Below are positions 10,401-27,311 of a stretch of DNA of 64,000 nucleotides, piece after piece. The stretch's first letter is position 1. Every line of letters begins with the position of its first letter. This DNA comes from Zygnema circumcarinatum (lineage: Eukaryota > Streptophyta > Zygnematophyceae > Zygnematales > Zygnemataceae). The notes beneath the pieces were generated by a model. That model saw nothing but the letters and a program-made list of their open reading frames with translations, was not told where the DNA came from and searched no databases. The stretch lies in contig CM074806.1 of NCBI GenBank assembly GCA_037447605.1, forward strand, positions 4,833,287-4,897,286. Direction: 5' to 3'. The translations under genes were made by a program, and so were the position numbers.

Positions 10401-13400
10401 ATATTTGCCTCCTACTAACGGCGTGCCTACAGCAGCTCATCAGCACACAGTGGAGAAAGACTCTGAAGTAAGCCACTTTTATCCAGTTTTGCTGTTGCGC
10501 ATGCACGAAAACAAGAAGCAACTACAGTACGGCGGCCATTGTTTCCTCGATATTCTTGAGATGTTTTTTGTTACCTATTTGCGAACTGGGTTCACTCATC
10601 TTGATTGAATATTACTCCGAATGGAAATAAGGGACGGTGTAGCCTGGATTGTCCAGGCTATACCTGTTCATGCCAAGCCTTAGGGATTCGTAGTCGACTA
10701 ATGCCATTTCCCTACAAAATTGACACTTATGAAGCGTTGGATCTATACATATATGTGAATCTGCAGACTGCACATGGCTTAATGATTACTTTGTTTGATC
10801 ATTTTGAACAGAGTCGCGGAACTCTTTCCCAAGGGACAAAGGAGCAAGAATTTAGAGCAGACAAAGGAATTCGAGAAGAGTTGCCCCTGGTTACTGCCAA
10901 CGCGAAGGGCTCAAGAGGAACTTCTGAAAGTAAGACTCTGCAACTAGAACTAGGTGGTCTAACAGAGCATCCTCCAATACAAGCTTTACCAGATGAACGG
11001 ATTGAGGAGAGAAGAGTCGTACGGGAATTCGCATCAGATAAAGGTGCCCCTCCCTCTGTAAACATTCCTGAAGAAAGAGCCATGGGCACACAAGAAGGCC
11101 GGGAAATGGCTGGTGGCTTGGCACCTAGAGCTGGTGCTGAAGTAGACTTAGTACTGGCAACAACTAGGACTTTGCCACCCAATACTTTGCTTCCCCCTGG
11201 AAGTAGAACTGCCAATAACCCTCCTCCAAATGGACACCCTCCATTGAATGGTCCTTCTGACCTTTCTCAAAGGCCCAGCAACGCGGTATCAGGGTTACAA
11301 GCAGAGAAAGGAATGTTTCTCAATAGGGTTAGGGCTGCTGAACAAATGGTGGATACTTTTAGGGTTGCTTCTAGTGTGCCATTCTGCAACGTGCCGTTGG
11401 TGACGGAGGGCAGAACAACCACTGAAGCAGCTAGCAGGAGGATGACGGAGGACTTTGTAGAAGGTACTCAGCAGCCTCATATGGAGCCTCCTAGACCTGA
11501 GTTGCCTTGGCCGACATTCCCAAAGATAGGATGGGGTTCTCCGCACATAGCTTCAGACGAGGCCTATGTTCAGCGGCTAAGACACGATGAGGAGGCTATC
11601 GAAGAAGCCCTGGAGGAAGCACAGCAGGAACGTCGCAGGTTGGAGGTCAGGGAGCGCATGGCTCGGCGTGCTTTGCGCGAGACGGAAGCTGCTCTGCAAG
11701 CAGCCTCTGCTCGCTGTGCTTCTCTTGCACAGCGTCGAGAAGCTCTGTCAGTGTCGCTGCATACTGCTCAGATGATGCAGGCTGCCAGAGGCCCTCCACA
11801 ATCAGGGCCGACTGTGCTGTCGACGTTCTCATCTCCTGCACTTGGAGTCTCCTTCCACCCTCCTCCTTCTGACACGGAGCAACCTGTTTATCTGGAAAAG
11901 GCATCAGTTCAGCTGCATTCTGCCAGTCACCCTATGTGGCCGCAACCTACTCTTCATCCTCCTGAGCCACCCGGGCCCGTCTCCGAGGGCGCAAACCTTT
12001 CGCTGCAGACTGTTGACGAGACTTTAGCTGCAAGGTTAGAAGACCGGCTTCCAGAGAGCACAAGGGATGGTTTAGAAAAGCAGTCAGAATTTGAAGTACG
12101 TGAACGAGGTGAAAGGCCCCAAGAGTCGCATCCCAGAGATATTTCGGCAAAGGAAACAAACGGAAAGATGGTGATGGCGCATAGAGCTGTTAGTAGAGTT
12201 GATGGTGGCGATCACGGAAATTGGGCTGCTAGAAGCTCTGTACAACATCATTCTGCAGTATTTCCAGTAAGTCCTGCTGTGAGCTCTGTGCAGCCTGTTT
12301 CTGCCATTGCAGAGCAAGCTTCGGCAAGTAAACCTCATGAGCCAGTTAGGCAGGATACAGAGAAGTTGGGACTTCTTCAAAGTGCGAACGCTTTGAATAG
12401 AGACAGTGGGTTGGAGATTGCCATCGTTCCAAAGGATGTGGAGTGCGGGGAACCCGATCGTCAAGGGGAGTCCCTGAAAGGATTGTCGGATGATCAACGT
12501 AAGCTTGGGGGTCGTGCAGCTGTGGCTGTCACTCGTGGTTTAGAATCCAATGCACTGCAAAAGGCTGGCGGGGAGATTACATCGCAAGAGCGAGAATCTG
12601 TCAATTTGGCAAGTTTCACACATCAGGTGTCGTCTTCTGCTAGACAACAGGTTGTTCCAAGTTTGAAAAGGCAGATTGTTCGACAGGGAGATGGTCCGAA
12701 AAAACGAAAAGCCAGACGAAAGTCATCAGAACAAGTGAAGCATGCTGAAGCATACAAGAGCTCTGTGGCGAAGGTGGACGAGGCTGATGAAGTAGCGAGG
12801 TTAAAGGATGAGCAAGAAAAGATTGCTCAAATAGCCCGAGATATCAGAGCTCGTCTGCTCCGGGAGTTCGGTTCAAAGCCGCAAGGGCATTCTGATGAAG
12901 CGCTCAGACTTGGAAGAGTGACGCCTCTGCCACCCGGACCCTCCTGCGATGGTCAGAAGTTTCCTTTGGATTCTTCTGTGCAAGTCCCTCGCAATGTAGC
13001 CAGGAAAGAAAACCCACCCTTACCTCTGCACTTGGTATCACGTGAAGAGAGGGGAGAGACGGATGTTGCTAGCAAGGCATCGAACGAGAAAGCCATAAAT
13101 AGCAATTTGGGTGAGGAACCCCATTCAGTAATTGAAACAACTACTGGGGCAGAGAAGGGCTCGGCTGGTCAGAGTGAACAAGTCATGTTGAGGGCCCACC
13201 TCAAGCACCTTGGGAGAAGTAAACCTTCTGAAGCCCAGGAGCCAGCAACAAATGTTGGAAATAATTTACAGACTTCTGCTGTTTCCCTGATTACAATACA
13301 AGATAGCCACCGGCAAGAGAACGAGACCCCCAACATAACAGAGAGGCTGGAAGTAGGGCAAGCAGAGACTGGGGAGACAAGAGAGAAGCCTGGGGAGATA

Positions 13401-16400
13401 GAGGAAATTCTTCTTCAAGGCAGGCTGGGAGAGCCCGCCTCCCCTACCCCGCTGCATCAGAGTGATAGCCCGGTTTGCGGTTCGCTGTCCGTCCCAGTAT
13501 TGGGCCATTGCTTGGAGACAGCAGCAAATGATTCTGGAGTGGAAGGTTTTACGGTATTATCGGAGGATGAGACCGGTAAAGAAAGGGAAGGCCAAAATAC
13601 GACGCAAAGCGCAGCATTTCAAACTCGATATCATAGCCCACTTGCATGTTTGCGGTCTTTCAGACTTAGCTCACGTTTTGCAACTATTTGGGGTCACTCA
13701 CCAGCATCACCAACTTGGCGAAATGTGATTGATCCTCACAAGATATTGTGCAAGTTTGAGCATAGAGGCCGCTGCAATGACAAGAAGTGCCCATGGCAGC
13801 ACATTGCTCAATATATGGACAAGGAAGAAGTGACCTGCGATTTTTCGATGGACATAAGCTCCAACGGATGCAGTCAGTTAAATTGGTGGCTCAGAAGGGC
13901 CTCTCAGAACATTCAAGCAGTTGATAAGGTTGTTTTACACCCTGAAGCTGCGATGGTTGAGAATCATCTTGGTGGGTCGGAAGTGTCAGTTCCCCCATAT
14001 TATATCGCCACTGCAGAGGCAGGCCTAGGTTTCGCAGGTGGACAAGGAGAGGGGGCAGCATCAAAGGAACTGCAACTGTTCTTTTCTCCTATGCGCCGAG
14101 GACTGCCAGCAGAAGTTCAAGTTTTGAGCAGTACTGTCAACTGCAACGATGGCTCTTTTCTCCCATCTGTAGAAAACTGCGACAAGGAGGTAGATGAAGG
14201 GGTTCGGCCGCGCTACTTCAAGGATGGATCGAAGTTGCTCAAACAGGCTGAAGTAAGCTCTGCTTTCTTTGCCTCTTCCTTTTGTGTAGTGGCTATCAGC
14301 AGGCCCTTGCTTTTGAAGGGTGGAAAGCTTGCTGGCTGCTTGAAGAACTGAAAGACCACATCCTTGGAGATGTGGTGGTGCAGGCTCGAGTTCAGCAGGA
14401 GCCTGAGAGTGTTGAGGGTTGGCTCGACCTTGCACTGTTCCATACGTCTTACAGCCTCGATTCCAATCTGCACAAGGATGCACGCGATGAGGTATGTTCC
14501 TCTATATTTTACCACCACTGTGTTATGGAAACAAACGTGACTATACTTACACCATTGCTTGCCCCAGGCTCATTCTTAACCACATCGTAAGCCGTGAAGG
14601 AGAGTAAAATATTACGCCTTCAAAGAACTTGAGAGGGAATTTCGATGTTTTGCAAGCACTTGAGTTGATCGTGAATGGCTTCTGGCCTTCCAACACTCGA
14701 TGCACAGAATGGGCTCTACTAGACGAGTTATCCTTCCGCACTGCCAAAAATTTAATTGTCCGGATTCACCATCATCATTGACAGCACACGAGTGTCTGTT
14801 CGGTTGGTGGAAGTGCACGGTATTAGTCAAGTCTGTCGGTTTGAGCGTTCTTCTAAGGATGGGGGATGAGGGCTTATGGGGACATCTCAGGCTTTGCGTG
14901 TTCTTGTAAGGGCTTTGGAGGCAAACCGCCGTTCAGCCACTCTTTGGAGCGTCTACCTGCTGCTCTACCGCAGCCGCACAAATGGGCCTGAAGACTATTA
15001 CAACATTGTCATGAGTGCGGTATGGCTGGAAGACGGGACTGCATGCTATGTGGGCCCATTTTTATCCTCCTTCCCTGCTGATTCGACCCCACATTAGTTA
15101 GGGAATGTTTCTCTGATGATATGATTTGGGGTTGGGAGGGCATGGATTGCGGAGCGTGGCGCAGATTGAGTATAACATGGGCTCTTATGAGGTATGGAGA
15201 CTGCTCCTTCACAGTCTGCCATCAGTGCAGCAGCAGCTGCGGAGTTGCCAGCAGGCCCTAGACACGCTCCCATGCAGCCCATGCAGCCATGCCATCCCTT
15301 CAGAACTGCTCAGTGCGCAGATTCTGGACTTTGCTCTCCGTTTCTTACATTTTAACTGTACAGCAGGGCATGCATCTGGGGCAATTGATTGGCTTCAAAA
15401 GCTGAAGACTGCCCTTAATGACTATAAAGAGGAATCCATGGAGGGTGAAGCAAGTCGCTTGCCAGGGTTTGGGGTTTGGGTTACATGCCTAAGTGGACCA
15501 GATTTGGCCGTGCTCTGCGTGGCTGCTGCGTGTGTGTGCGTTCAGCAGCAGCTTCCTCATGCAGTGGTTGACCGGCTTGGTTACTATCAGGCGCAGCCTC
15601 TACCGCTTGATGTTGACTGGAGAGCGTGGGACTCCGCAAGTAAAGAGCTGAAGGAGGAAACTAAGGGCTTGTGTTTAGATATTCTGCGGATGGGCATGCG
15701 AGTGGCGCAAAGTAAAGGTGGCATTCCTGCCTCTGAGTGGAACGACTGCCTTCCTGAAGGCATGACTCCCAGTGCGGCCCTGGGGGTCAATCTGGTACAG
15801 GCTATGGCCGCCCTAAAAGGCAAGGCTGCAGCTGCTGCGGAGTCTGCGGGACTACTAGCAGAGCATTCGCAGTGCCTCGAGTTACTACATTTGCATGCTA
15901 ACTTGGTCTCATGCACTGACCCTTCTGACTTCAGAGCAGCGAAGGTCGTTTGGGAGGCAGCTTTGAAAGGTTCACTCCAGGGGGGACACTGTATACTGCG
16001 GCTTTTTTGGCACTATGCCCAGCAGGCATTTTTCAATGTTGGGTCCCAAGCTGCTCAAGATATTTTGGCGACTGCTGCCGGTCTGCAGAGTGAGGTTGCG
16101 CATGATGTTGCAGAAGTAAGAGTAGCCTTAGCCGCTGTTGTAGCAAGTAAGTCTGACATGTTGGAGCGCACTTACGGGCTCCTCTGCTTAGCCATGCTTG
16201 AAGCTTTGCAAGGCAAAGCAGCTGCAGCATTGGAGCATGCAGAGAGCAGTCTGGAGGCTGCCATCGATGCTGGGCTTTCCCACATACAGCAAACTTTGAC
16301 TGAGATTGGCAGTCTAGTGCAGGCAGGATTACATGTAGCTACAGGCAACCAACCGGCCTCTCATGCGGAAATGAAGCTCAGACTGCTTAGCCGTCTCTTG

Positions 16401-17003
16401 GATTCCCTGTTGCGGAATCCCAAAACCCGTGCCAAAGTTTTCCGTCCCGTGAAGCAGCTCGCCCAGCTTCTGCAGGACGTGCAGAAGCCCCGTCTTGTGC
16501 AAGTCTTGGCAAGCCTTTTCGGGGGACCCCGGGTTGACTTCTCGTGTGCAGAGGCTCTGTTAGGGGCTGCAGAGGATGGCTCGAGGGAGCAGCGAGTCGT
16601 CACTCCAATTGATTTGAAAGCGGAGGTGCGTTTGGCGGAGGGCATAATGGAGCTCATGCCGAGCAACACTGCGGCTGCATGGCGGATTGCCGAGCAAATG
16701 GAGCGTCGGAAATTTCCTTCAAAGGCGGCTGCCATGGCGTGCTTGTGGTGGACCACAAGCCTTCTTGTGGGAACGTTGGTAGAGGCAGAGAAGGCGAAAA
16801 GGATCGATGGCTTGGAGGGTGTGTGGCTGAGTGCAGGCTTGCGGCTTGAGCAGCAGTTACAACTGCCTAAAGCAGCGCTGCAGCTCTATTCGTTGGCTGC
16901 AAAGTTGTATCCACAAAGTCTCGCGCTCAAGGATCGACTCAGCACTCTCCAGCAGAGAACCAAAGATGTGGATGCGACACTGGTTGAGGAGAGGACAACT
17001 TAA
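7447..17003 (+). CDS. ZFC3H1/RED1-like zinc-finger protein, nuclear exosome adaptor
   Basis: Large nuclear protein that in animals (ZFC3H1) and fission yeast (Red1) links the MTR4 helicase and RNA exosome to polyadenylated RNA for decay. Proposed exons: 7447-7773, 8135-8203 (weakest), 8788-10467, 10812-14252, 14300-14491, 14891-15019 and 15165-17003, all phase 0, giving about 2558 residues. The N-terminus has the EEGELSPEED acidic motif typical of the family. A long disordered, charged and coiled-coil region follows, with an acidic DDDDEEED patch. Near residue 1672 is the diagnostic finger CKFEHRGRCNDKKCPWQH (C-X7-C-X4-C-X3-H), preceded by YHSPLACLRSFRLS. The C-terminal third carries half-a-TPR-like helices with aromatic pairs (LEANRRSATLWSVYLLLY, YEVWRLLLHSL). 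It is longer than human ZFC3H1 (about 2000 residues). The start was chosen at the first ATG after the upstream frame begins to look like leader sequence. Confidence 0.85.
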
Positions 17004-18577
17004 GCGTGGATGGCAATTATGTTGTGGAATGTGACATGTGGAGGCTTTCTGCAACAATGACAACTCGAAGGACAGAATAAAAAAGTTGGTTCTAACTGCA
17101 GGTGCAACTAAACTTTCTCGGCAACCTCCTTTTCTGCTTGAGATGCGAGCTTTCCTGGGTCGAGGAGGTTGCGAGTGTAAGGCCTCACAGTCTATCATCG
17201 TTTTTCGATCTTTCTGCTTTTCATTAACCCTCCTGCTTCTACCATTGCCGCACCTCTTGGCGAAGTCTCGCTCTCCTTGGCCAACTTCCTCTTTCCTCGT
17301 TTTGCTTGGCAATATTTCTCATAGCGCCTGCATTAGTGGTAGAACCTTAGCTGATGTCATTAGAGGCAGTGCTGGTTAAAATATTTGGGGAAGGCATAAG
17401 GTGACCCTTAGAGCGACCGGGGTGACCTTCATGTGTTTGACACGGCTGACCTGTTCCGTCTTCCCTCACTGGAAGAGGCCTATGTTGATGTGTTGCAGGT
17501 TTATGCATGTGCAGGGGGGGATGGTAAGCCTCCCTGCTCGTTCATTGCAGATTTAAGATAGAAAATTGTCATATGTGGAATCAATGCCCAGCAGGCAGTC
17601 ACTCTATACAGAGGGCAGATCTTGCTGCCGGCCGAGGAGGCTGTCTCGCCCTTGGGAGGTAGCAGGCTGCCTTACGCGTTCCGTTCCGTTCCGTGTCTCA
17701 GTCGCACTTATGTGGCGGCGGATGCATGTGCAGGGCAGTGGCGTGGGGAGGAGGCCGGGCCCCCTCTGGGATGCCTGGGGCTATGCGCTCTGCGGTACTC
17801 TAGTCAATCAGCAGTCCCCTCCAGGATTTTGTTGGGGTGTGGGGGGGGGGGGTGGTGGGGTTGGGTGGGGTGGAAGAGAGAGAGAGACGGGAGAAGGTAT
17901 AAACGGGGGGGGGGGTACTGAGGGACTACCAATCTTCTTTCAGGCCCATGGCGGCATACTTGTTATTTTTTGTGAATAATACGAGGAAAAAACAATTAGA
18001 ATTTGTCATTGTCAATGTGGCGTGCACGTGCCTACATGGTGTGCATGGTTTCCCTATGTCCCGATGAAACAACAGGTCACACGGAACCCTTTATGATTAT
18101 TATTATTCTCTTAAGATTGTCTTACTTGCTGGAATTCCTTTTAAACTAGTGCTTTCAGTTGACATTGTCGCCAATCTTCAACTTCTTATTCTTCAAATCG
18201 TGTCTTTTTGTGTTATCATGATGTTGACCAACCGCTTCCACAAACAAGCCGCCATTTTGCTCAGATCAAACCCCCCTTTTTTCTTTGAAAATAATCAATA
18301 TATATATATACAGACGGTGTTTCACGCATTGCGTTTCCTGCTGCGCACTGGAAAATTTTTCCATTTGTTGCCACCGTCCAATGTAGAAATTCTGCCACAT
18401 CGCACTACGAGGGCCAAAAGCAATACCACAAACTTTTCCAAATTTTGACTTCAGAAATGAGCGCATTGCTGCAACCCCACCCCACCCCCCCACCCAATCC
18501 CCTTCGTGCTATTATCTATCCTCCGCCGCGTCCTGTCCCACCCCTCTTCTCTTTCCGGACTGCGGAGTCGGTCTCGG
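17004..18577. other. Convergent intergenic region, no gene seen
   Basis: Lies between the 3' ends of the ZFC3H1-like (+) and SHMT (-) genes. It contains G-runs (about 17838-17925) mixed with a GA stretch, and an AT-rich stretch (17960-18460) that could hold both polyadenylation regions. No spliceable or homologous frame was found. Confidence 0.5.
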
Positions 18578-23072
<4,495 letters not shown>

Positions 23073-23980
23073 GGCTGCTGCACCACTGTCCTCCGCACGC
23101 TGAGGTAGCCGGAGAGAGTGAGAGAGCGAGAGAAAGCGAGAGAGAGAGAGAGGCGCGTCTAGGGTTGCGGGGCGGCCGCGTCTCCATGCGACGGCCAGTT
23201 GAGGGGCTGACGTGGCCACGAGGTTCAATGCCACGTGGCGAGACCACCGACGTCAACGAGAAACGGCCTAAACATGGAAACCGTCACGTCACACGCGTGG
23301 AGCAGATTGGCTAGGGCCACTACGCGACAGGTGTCATGCTCGCTGACGGAGGATGACGTCACCTCACCTCGTGGATGTATCGTATTGGCAAGATGTCGGT
23401 ACTGTTATATCTGTATCGTATCAGAAATATCGGTACCGGTTTTGTATCGCCCCTTGACCTCTTACCTGACGGGGCACTTCGGGAGGGTTTAAAAGTAGTG
23501 TCTCAATGGGGAAAAAAAAATTGTTCTTGTGACAATTGAGGTTTAAAAATGTTATGATGTCTGCAGTCGACAGGCTTCAGGTGTAAAAATTAATATTTAA
23601 ATATCTCGGCACTCGCGAAGTTGGGAGCATTTCCAGGGTCAGAAAGATACCTCGACTCAAAAAGGGAGATAACCTGTGTTAAGAAAGTAAACGAACAGAG
23701 CATCCCAAATGTTGGCCAGGTAGATTAGAAATTGGGATAATTATTTTTGAAACCTTTTCTTTGACATTCCTGAACAATCATTTACAGTACCAGGCTGTGC
23801 AATAACATACAATAGAAGGGTTGATGGTGTTCGCACCAAAAGCCCCTCCAAGATGGATGGCTACACTCGCTGACCAACCACAGACAAAGGCAGCCATTTC
23901 CCCCACCCCACAGTTCTCGCAAAAGCAACCTTCAAGCAACTTTATTTACACCCATAACTTAAGCGTCTGCCGGCAGCAGT
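23073..23980. promoter_or_regulatory. SHMT upstream region with G-box
   Basis: Promoter side of SHMT and 3' flank of the metallophosphoesterase, both on the minus strand. It contains CCACGTGG at about 23231-23238, several TGACGTCA-like ACGT cores (23250, 23350), a GA tract (23115-23152) and GTATCGTATC repeats (23390-23450). G-boxes and ACGT elements are bound by bZIP/bHLH factors in plants, often linked to light; that role here is inference. Confidence 0.35.
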
Positions 23981-26120
23981 TCACGGGTCATCATCATCCT
24001 CCTCCTGCTGCAGGCGGCGGTAGCGGCGGCGCACCCAGGGGGCCAGCTCGACGTTGTGCGGGTCGCGGGGGTGCAGGCGGTAGTGGTCCGACCAATGGCA
24101 GGCGAGCGGGCCCGCCAGGAGCCCTCCTCCGCCCTCCGCGGTGGAGTCGTACAGCAGGAGGGGCAGCCGCTCCGCTCCCCCGCCCCCTCTCCGCTGCCGC
24201 TCGCGAGGGTACGCCAGCGGGGCCTGAATGTACCTGGACCCCATGCGGGCCAAGGGAGGGAGGGAGGGAGGGGAAATAAGGCGCCCCTCAGATGCAGCAG
24301 GCAGGCAGGCAGGCGCCAACCCTACGAGCGCAGTTGAGAAGCAGGGCGAAGGGGCGCAGGGGGGCTTCACCTGACCCCCTGAAGGGTGGCATCCCAGGCG
24401 AAGTGCGTGTGGCCGAACACGTGGCACGCTGTCGGGCCGCCACTCGGGCCATGGAGGGCCCGCACACGGGCCTCCAGCCAATCCGAGCCCACAATTTTAG
24501 GCAGGTTGGGATAGAAGAGCATCCTCTTCTCAGGGCACAGCTCGTATCTGCACATCGTCAAATGTGCCACTGGAGGTTAACAAACAAAGGATGTTCAGTA
24601 CCCAAACATGTAATGCAAGGAAGGAGCCCACCGCCTGCCTCACGCGGGGTTGGACCTCTTCTTACCTGGGCAAGAAATGGGAGAACGAAATGATTTGGGA
24701 GGCACCGTGTGACATTGGGCCAAAGCTATCAAAGAACGGCTCATTCATCTCGTCGAAGTATCGTGCCAGAGACTCGTCCACATTAGACAGAGGAGACGGC
24801 CATTTACATACTCGATAATCCATGCACACCTGCGGACGTAGCAAAAAATGAAGGAAGTTGTCAAGCATTAGACCTTAATACTGTCAACAAGAAACATGAG
24901 CCCGCAAGTTCGAGCGACCAATCACTTCAGAACTGACCTGAAAAAAAGGATGTGCTGTAGTACCTCCAACTTCCATAGCAGACAGAGAGGTCCGCCGCAC
25001 AAACCTTGTTCAAGGGAGGAATTCGGACTCCCTCGATGTCCCGCTCGCGGTCAAAGCTCTGCATGCAAGCGGCACAGCAGGGTGAAGGGGCTGAACAGGT
25101 CCAGAAAGAGCGAGCGCGAAGGGAGGGTGGGGGGGCAGAGAGGGAGAGAAGGGCGAGGGGGGGAGAGAAGGGCGAGGAGAAGGGACAGTTCGCCACTCAC
25201 CTGATGATGCCAGGAAAAGATGGGGACAATGAAGACGTCCCCCACTCTCCGTGGCGTGACATCGACGCCCATCCTAATGCAGAGCTGAAGTAAAGCCGTC
25301 AGCTTCTCGCAGGAGTCGGGCGGGTCGTCGCTTCTGCGGCACCATAGGTCGTGGTTGCCGGGGACGAAGAACACATTGGCAAATCTCTGCTTCAAGAGCT
25401 TCATAGTTATCTCAAATGTCTGCAGCGACATCATAAACGCAACTCTAGTTGCATGAGATGAAGCTCTTCATTAGATGTGCACAAAAAAGTTAAAACGGTC
25501 TATAAGACAAAATTCAACCCTAAGAACCCTGCAAAAGTGCCATGCTGCTATTGCCTCTCAATGTCTCTCAGTTGACGCGTGGTGAAACACTGCGTATGTG
25601 CAACAGGCTTACATGCAACTCCCATGCCCTAGACAAATTTACACGAGGCCTGCAATGACTGCACAAGTACATGAGCTACGACATGTGAGGAGGGGACACA
25701 AATCTCGTCGCTGATCCAATCTTCCCGCAGAGAGCATCCGGGGCTGAAGCAGCCTCAGCGAGCACGCACCTGCAGGCAGTCGGCGACGTCCCCCGCCACG
25801 ACGAGCGTGTCCTCTGCGCAGGGCGCCGCCATGGCCAGGGCCTGCAGCCACGCCATGTTCTCCGCGCAGTCGGCATGCAGGTCCGAGAGCGCGTACACGC
25901 GCACCGCGCCGGCCTCTCGCGGGGGGACCTCCGGCAGCAGCCTCCTCCCCGGCGGGGCGCCATCCCCTCCCCGCGCCGCTGCCCGCACGAGCCGCGAGGC
26001 GCCGCCATGGCGCGCCGGGGAGCGAGGCGGGAGGCGCCCGCTGCGAGCTGCCACGTGGCACCCCGCTGGAGGGAGGCGGGCGCCACGTGGCAGCTGCGGA
26101 GGTGCCGAGCAGGCCGCCAT
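23981..26120 (-). CDS. Plant calcineurin-like metallophosphoesterase
   Basis: Six exons (26120-25770, 25419-25201, 25058-25005, 24829-24666, 24547-24371, 24233-23981) join in phase to 405 residues. The two-metal phosphoesterase motifs appear in order: ALSDLHADCAENM (DxH), VVAGDVAD (GDxxD-like), FFVPGNHDLWC (GNHD), FSWHHQSFD, ISFSHFLPR and CHVFGHTHFAWDA (GHxH). The protein matches a conserved plant family with CPEKRMLFYPNLPKI and YIQAPLAYPRER whose substrate I do not know. About 95 N-terminal residues are Ala/Arg/Pro-rich with few acids, suggesting a plastid or mitochondrial presequence. An upstream in-frame ATG at 26216 would add 32 residues. The C-terminus is an acidic EEDDDD tail. Exon 1 contains two inverted CCACGTGGCA-type sites about 35 bases apart near 26050-26095. 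Confidence 0.85.
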
Positions 26121-27311
26121 CGGAGAGGGCAGCCTCGACCCGCCTGGGCACCAGCGGATCCACTGCGCTCTCCACTTTCGGATCCACCAGAGAGATCCAT
26201 GGTGGATCGGCGTCATATCCGGCGGGGCGGGCGGGATCCCCTGTAAGGACCGGCGGGCGGAGCCCAGCGGGCGATTGATCCGACGGCCGCCCCGCTGGCG
26301 CCGACCGTCGGATCAGATCCGATAGCGGCCCTGAACCCGCGCCGCTGCCCGGGGAAGCCGCCGCCCTGCCCGCCCGCCCTCCCGCCCGCCCCAGACCGGT
26401 CCGTCGTTTTGCGGGCGCGCGGCCAATCGCAGTCGGCGGCGCCGCGCCGTATTTTTGGCCTTAAAGAAAGTCGCGGCAGGCGAGCCTTGATCCCTCGGCG
26501 ACGTTTTGCGGGGGCACGAATTCGGTTGAACTCGGGGATTGCTAATTTTTTTTTCGCGCAGGCGCGCTGCAATGGCGGGCCGCCGCGTGCGGGCGGCGGA
26601 GCGGATCGGCCGCCCGGAGCCGCCCGGGCGGGCCCGCCATTGGCCCCGGCCTTTGCGGGCGGCCAACGGCTGGCCGTTGGCAGCGTCCGCATCCACGGGG
26701 ATCTGCCGCCCGCCCGGGCCTGTGTACGAAAGTGTACGAAACCATACGGCGCATGCATGAATTAGTACGGTCGTAGCGAAACGGATATGAGGGTCGTACA
26801 TATTTGTCGGCATTACTGTAGCCACGATCGGCGTGCGAAGCCGTACGGAGAGAACAGCTGGTGGCCACGTGGCGGCGGTCAAGCGGCGGCGCGAGGGCGC
26901 AGGGGGGGGCCTTAAAGAGCGCGCCGGGAAACGATGACATGACGTCACCGGCAGGTGCCAGCGGGCCGGGTGACGTCAGGGGAGGCCGGCGCGGTGCGGT
27001 CGTTGGCGCCTTTACGGCCGGCACGGCGCCGCGCTGGCTCGCCGGAGGGACGGAGGGAGGGAGGGACGGAGGGAGGGAGGCCAGGCAGAGGGGCGGGGAG
27101 GAAGGGAGAGGGAGAGCGAGGGAGAGGGAGAGGGAGAGGGAGGGACGGGGCAGGTCGGCCAGAGGGACAGCGACGCAGTGAACGAAGCAGGAAGAGGGAG
27201 GAGTGAAGACCGGAAGGCAGAGGTTTTGGCAGACGGCCGACGTGAAGCTAGTAGGGGAGGGCCCTGATCGCCGGGGGGAAAGGGGAGGGAGGGAGGGAGG
27301 GACGGGGCGCC
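26121..27311. promoter_or_regulatory. Divergent 1.2-kb intergenic region, very GC-rich
   Basis: Separates the metallophosphoesterase (-) from the gene at 27312 (+), so it should hold two promoters. 26720-26855 has five GTAC cores. A TGACGTCA-like pair lies near 26940-26980, and GGGA-rich tracts (27050-27160, 27280-27302) lie close to the + strand start. The long open frames on both strands here are arginine/proline-rich artefacts of base composition. Confidence 0.4.

Noticed and set aside
17566-17979. 137-codon plus-strand frame between ZFC3H1-like and SHMT genes
   Set aside because: Gly/Trp-rich translation of G-runs with no homology; the region is the converging 3' flank of two genes.
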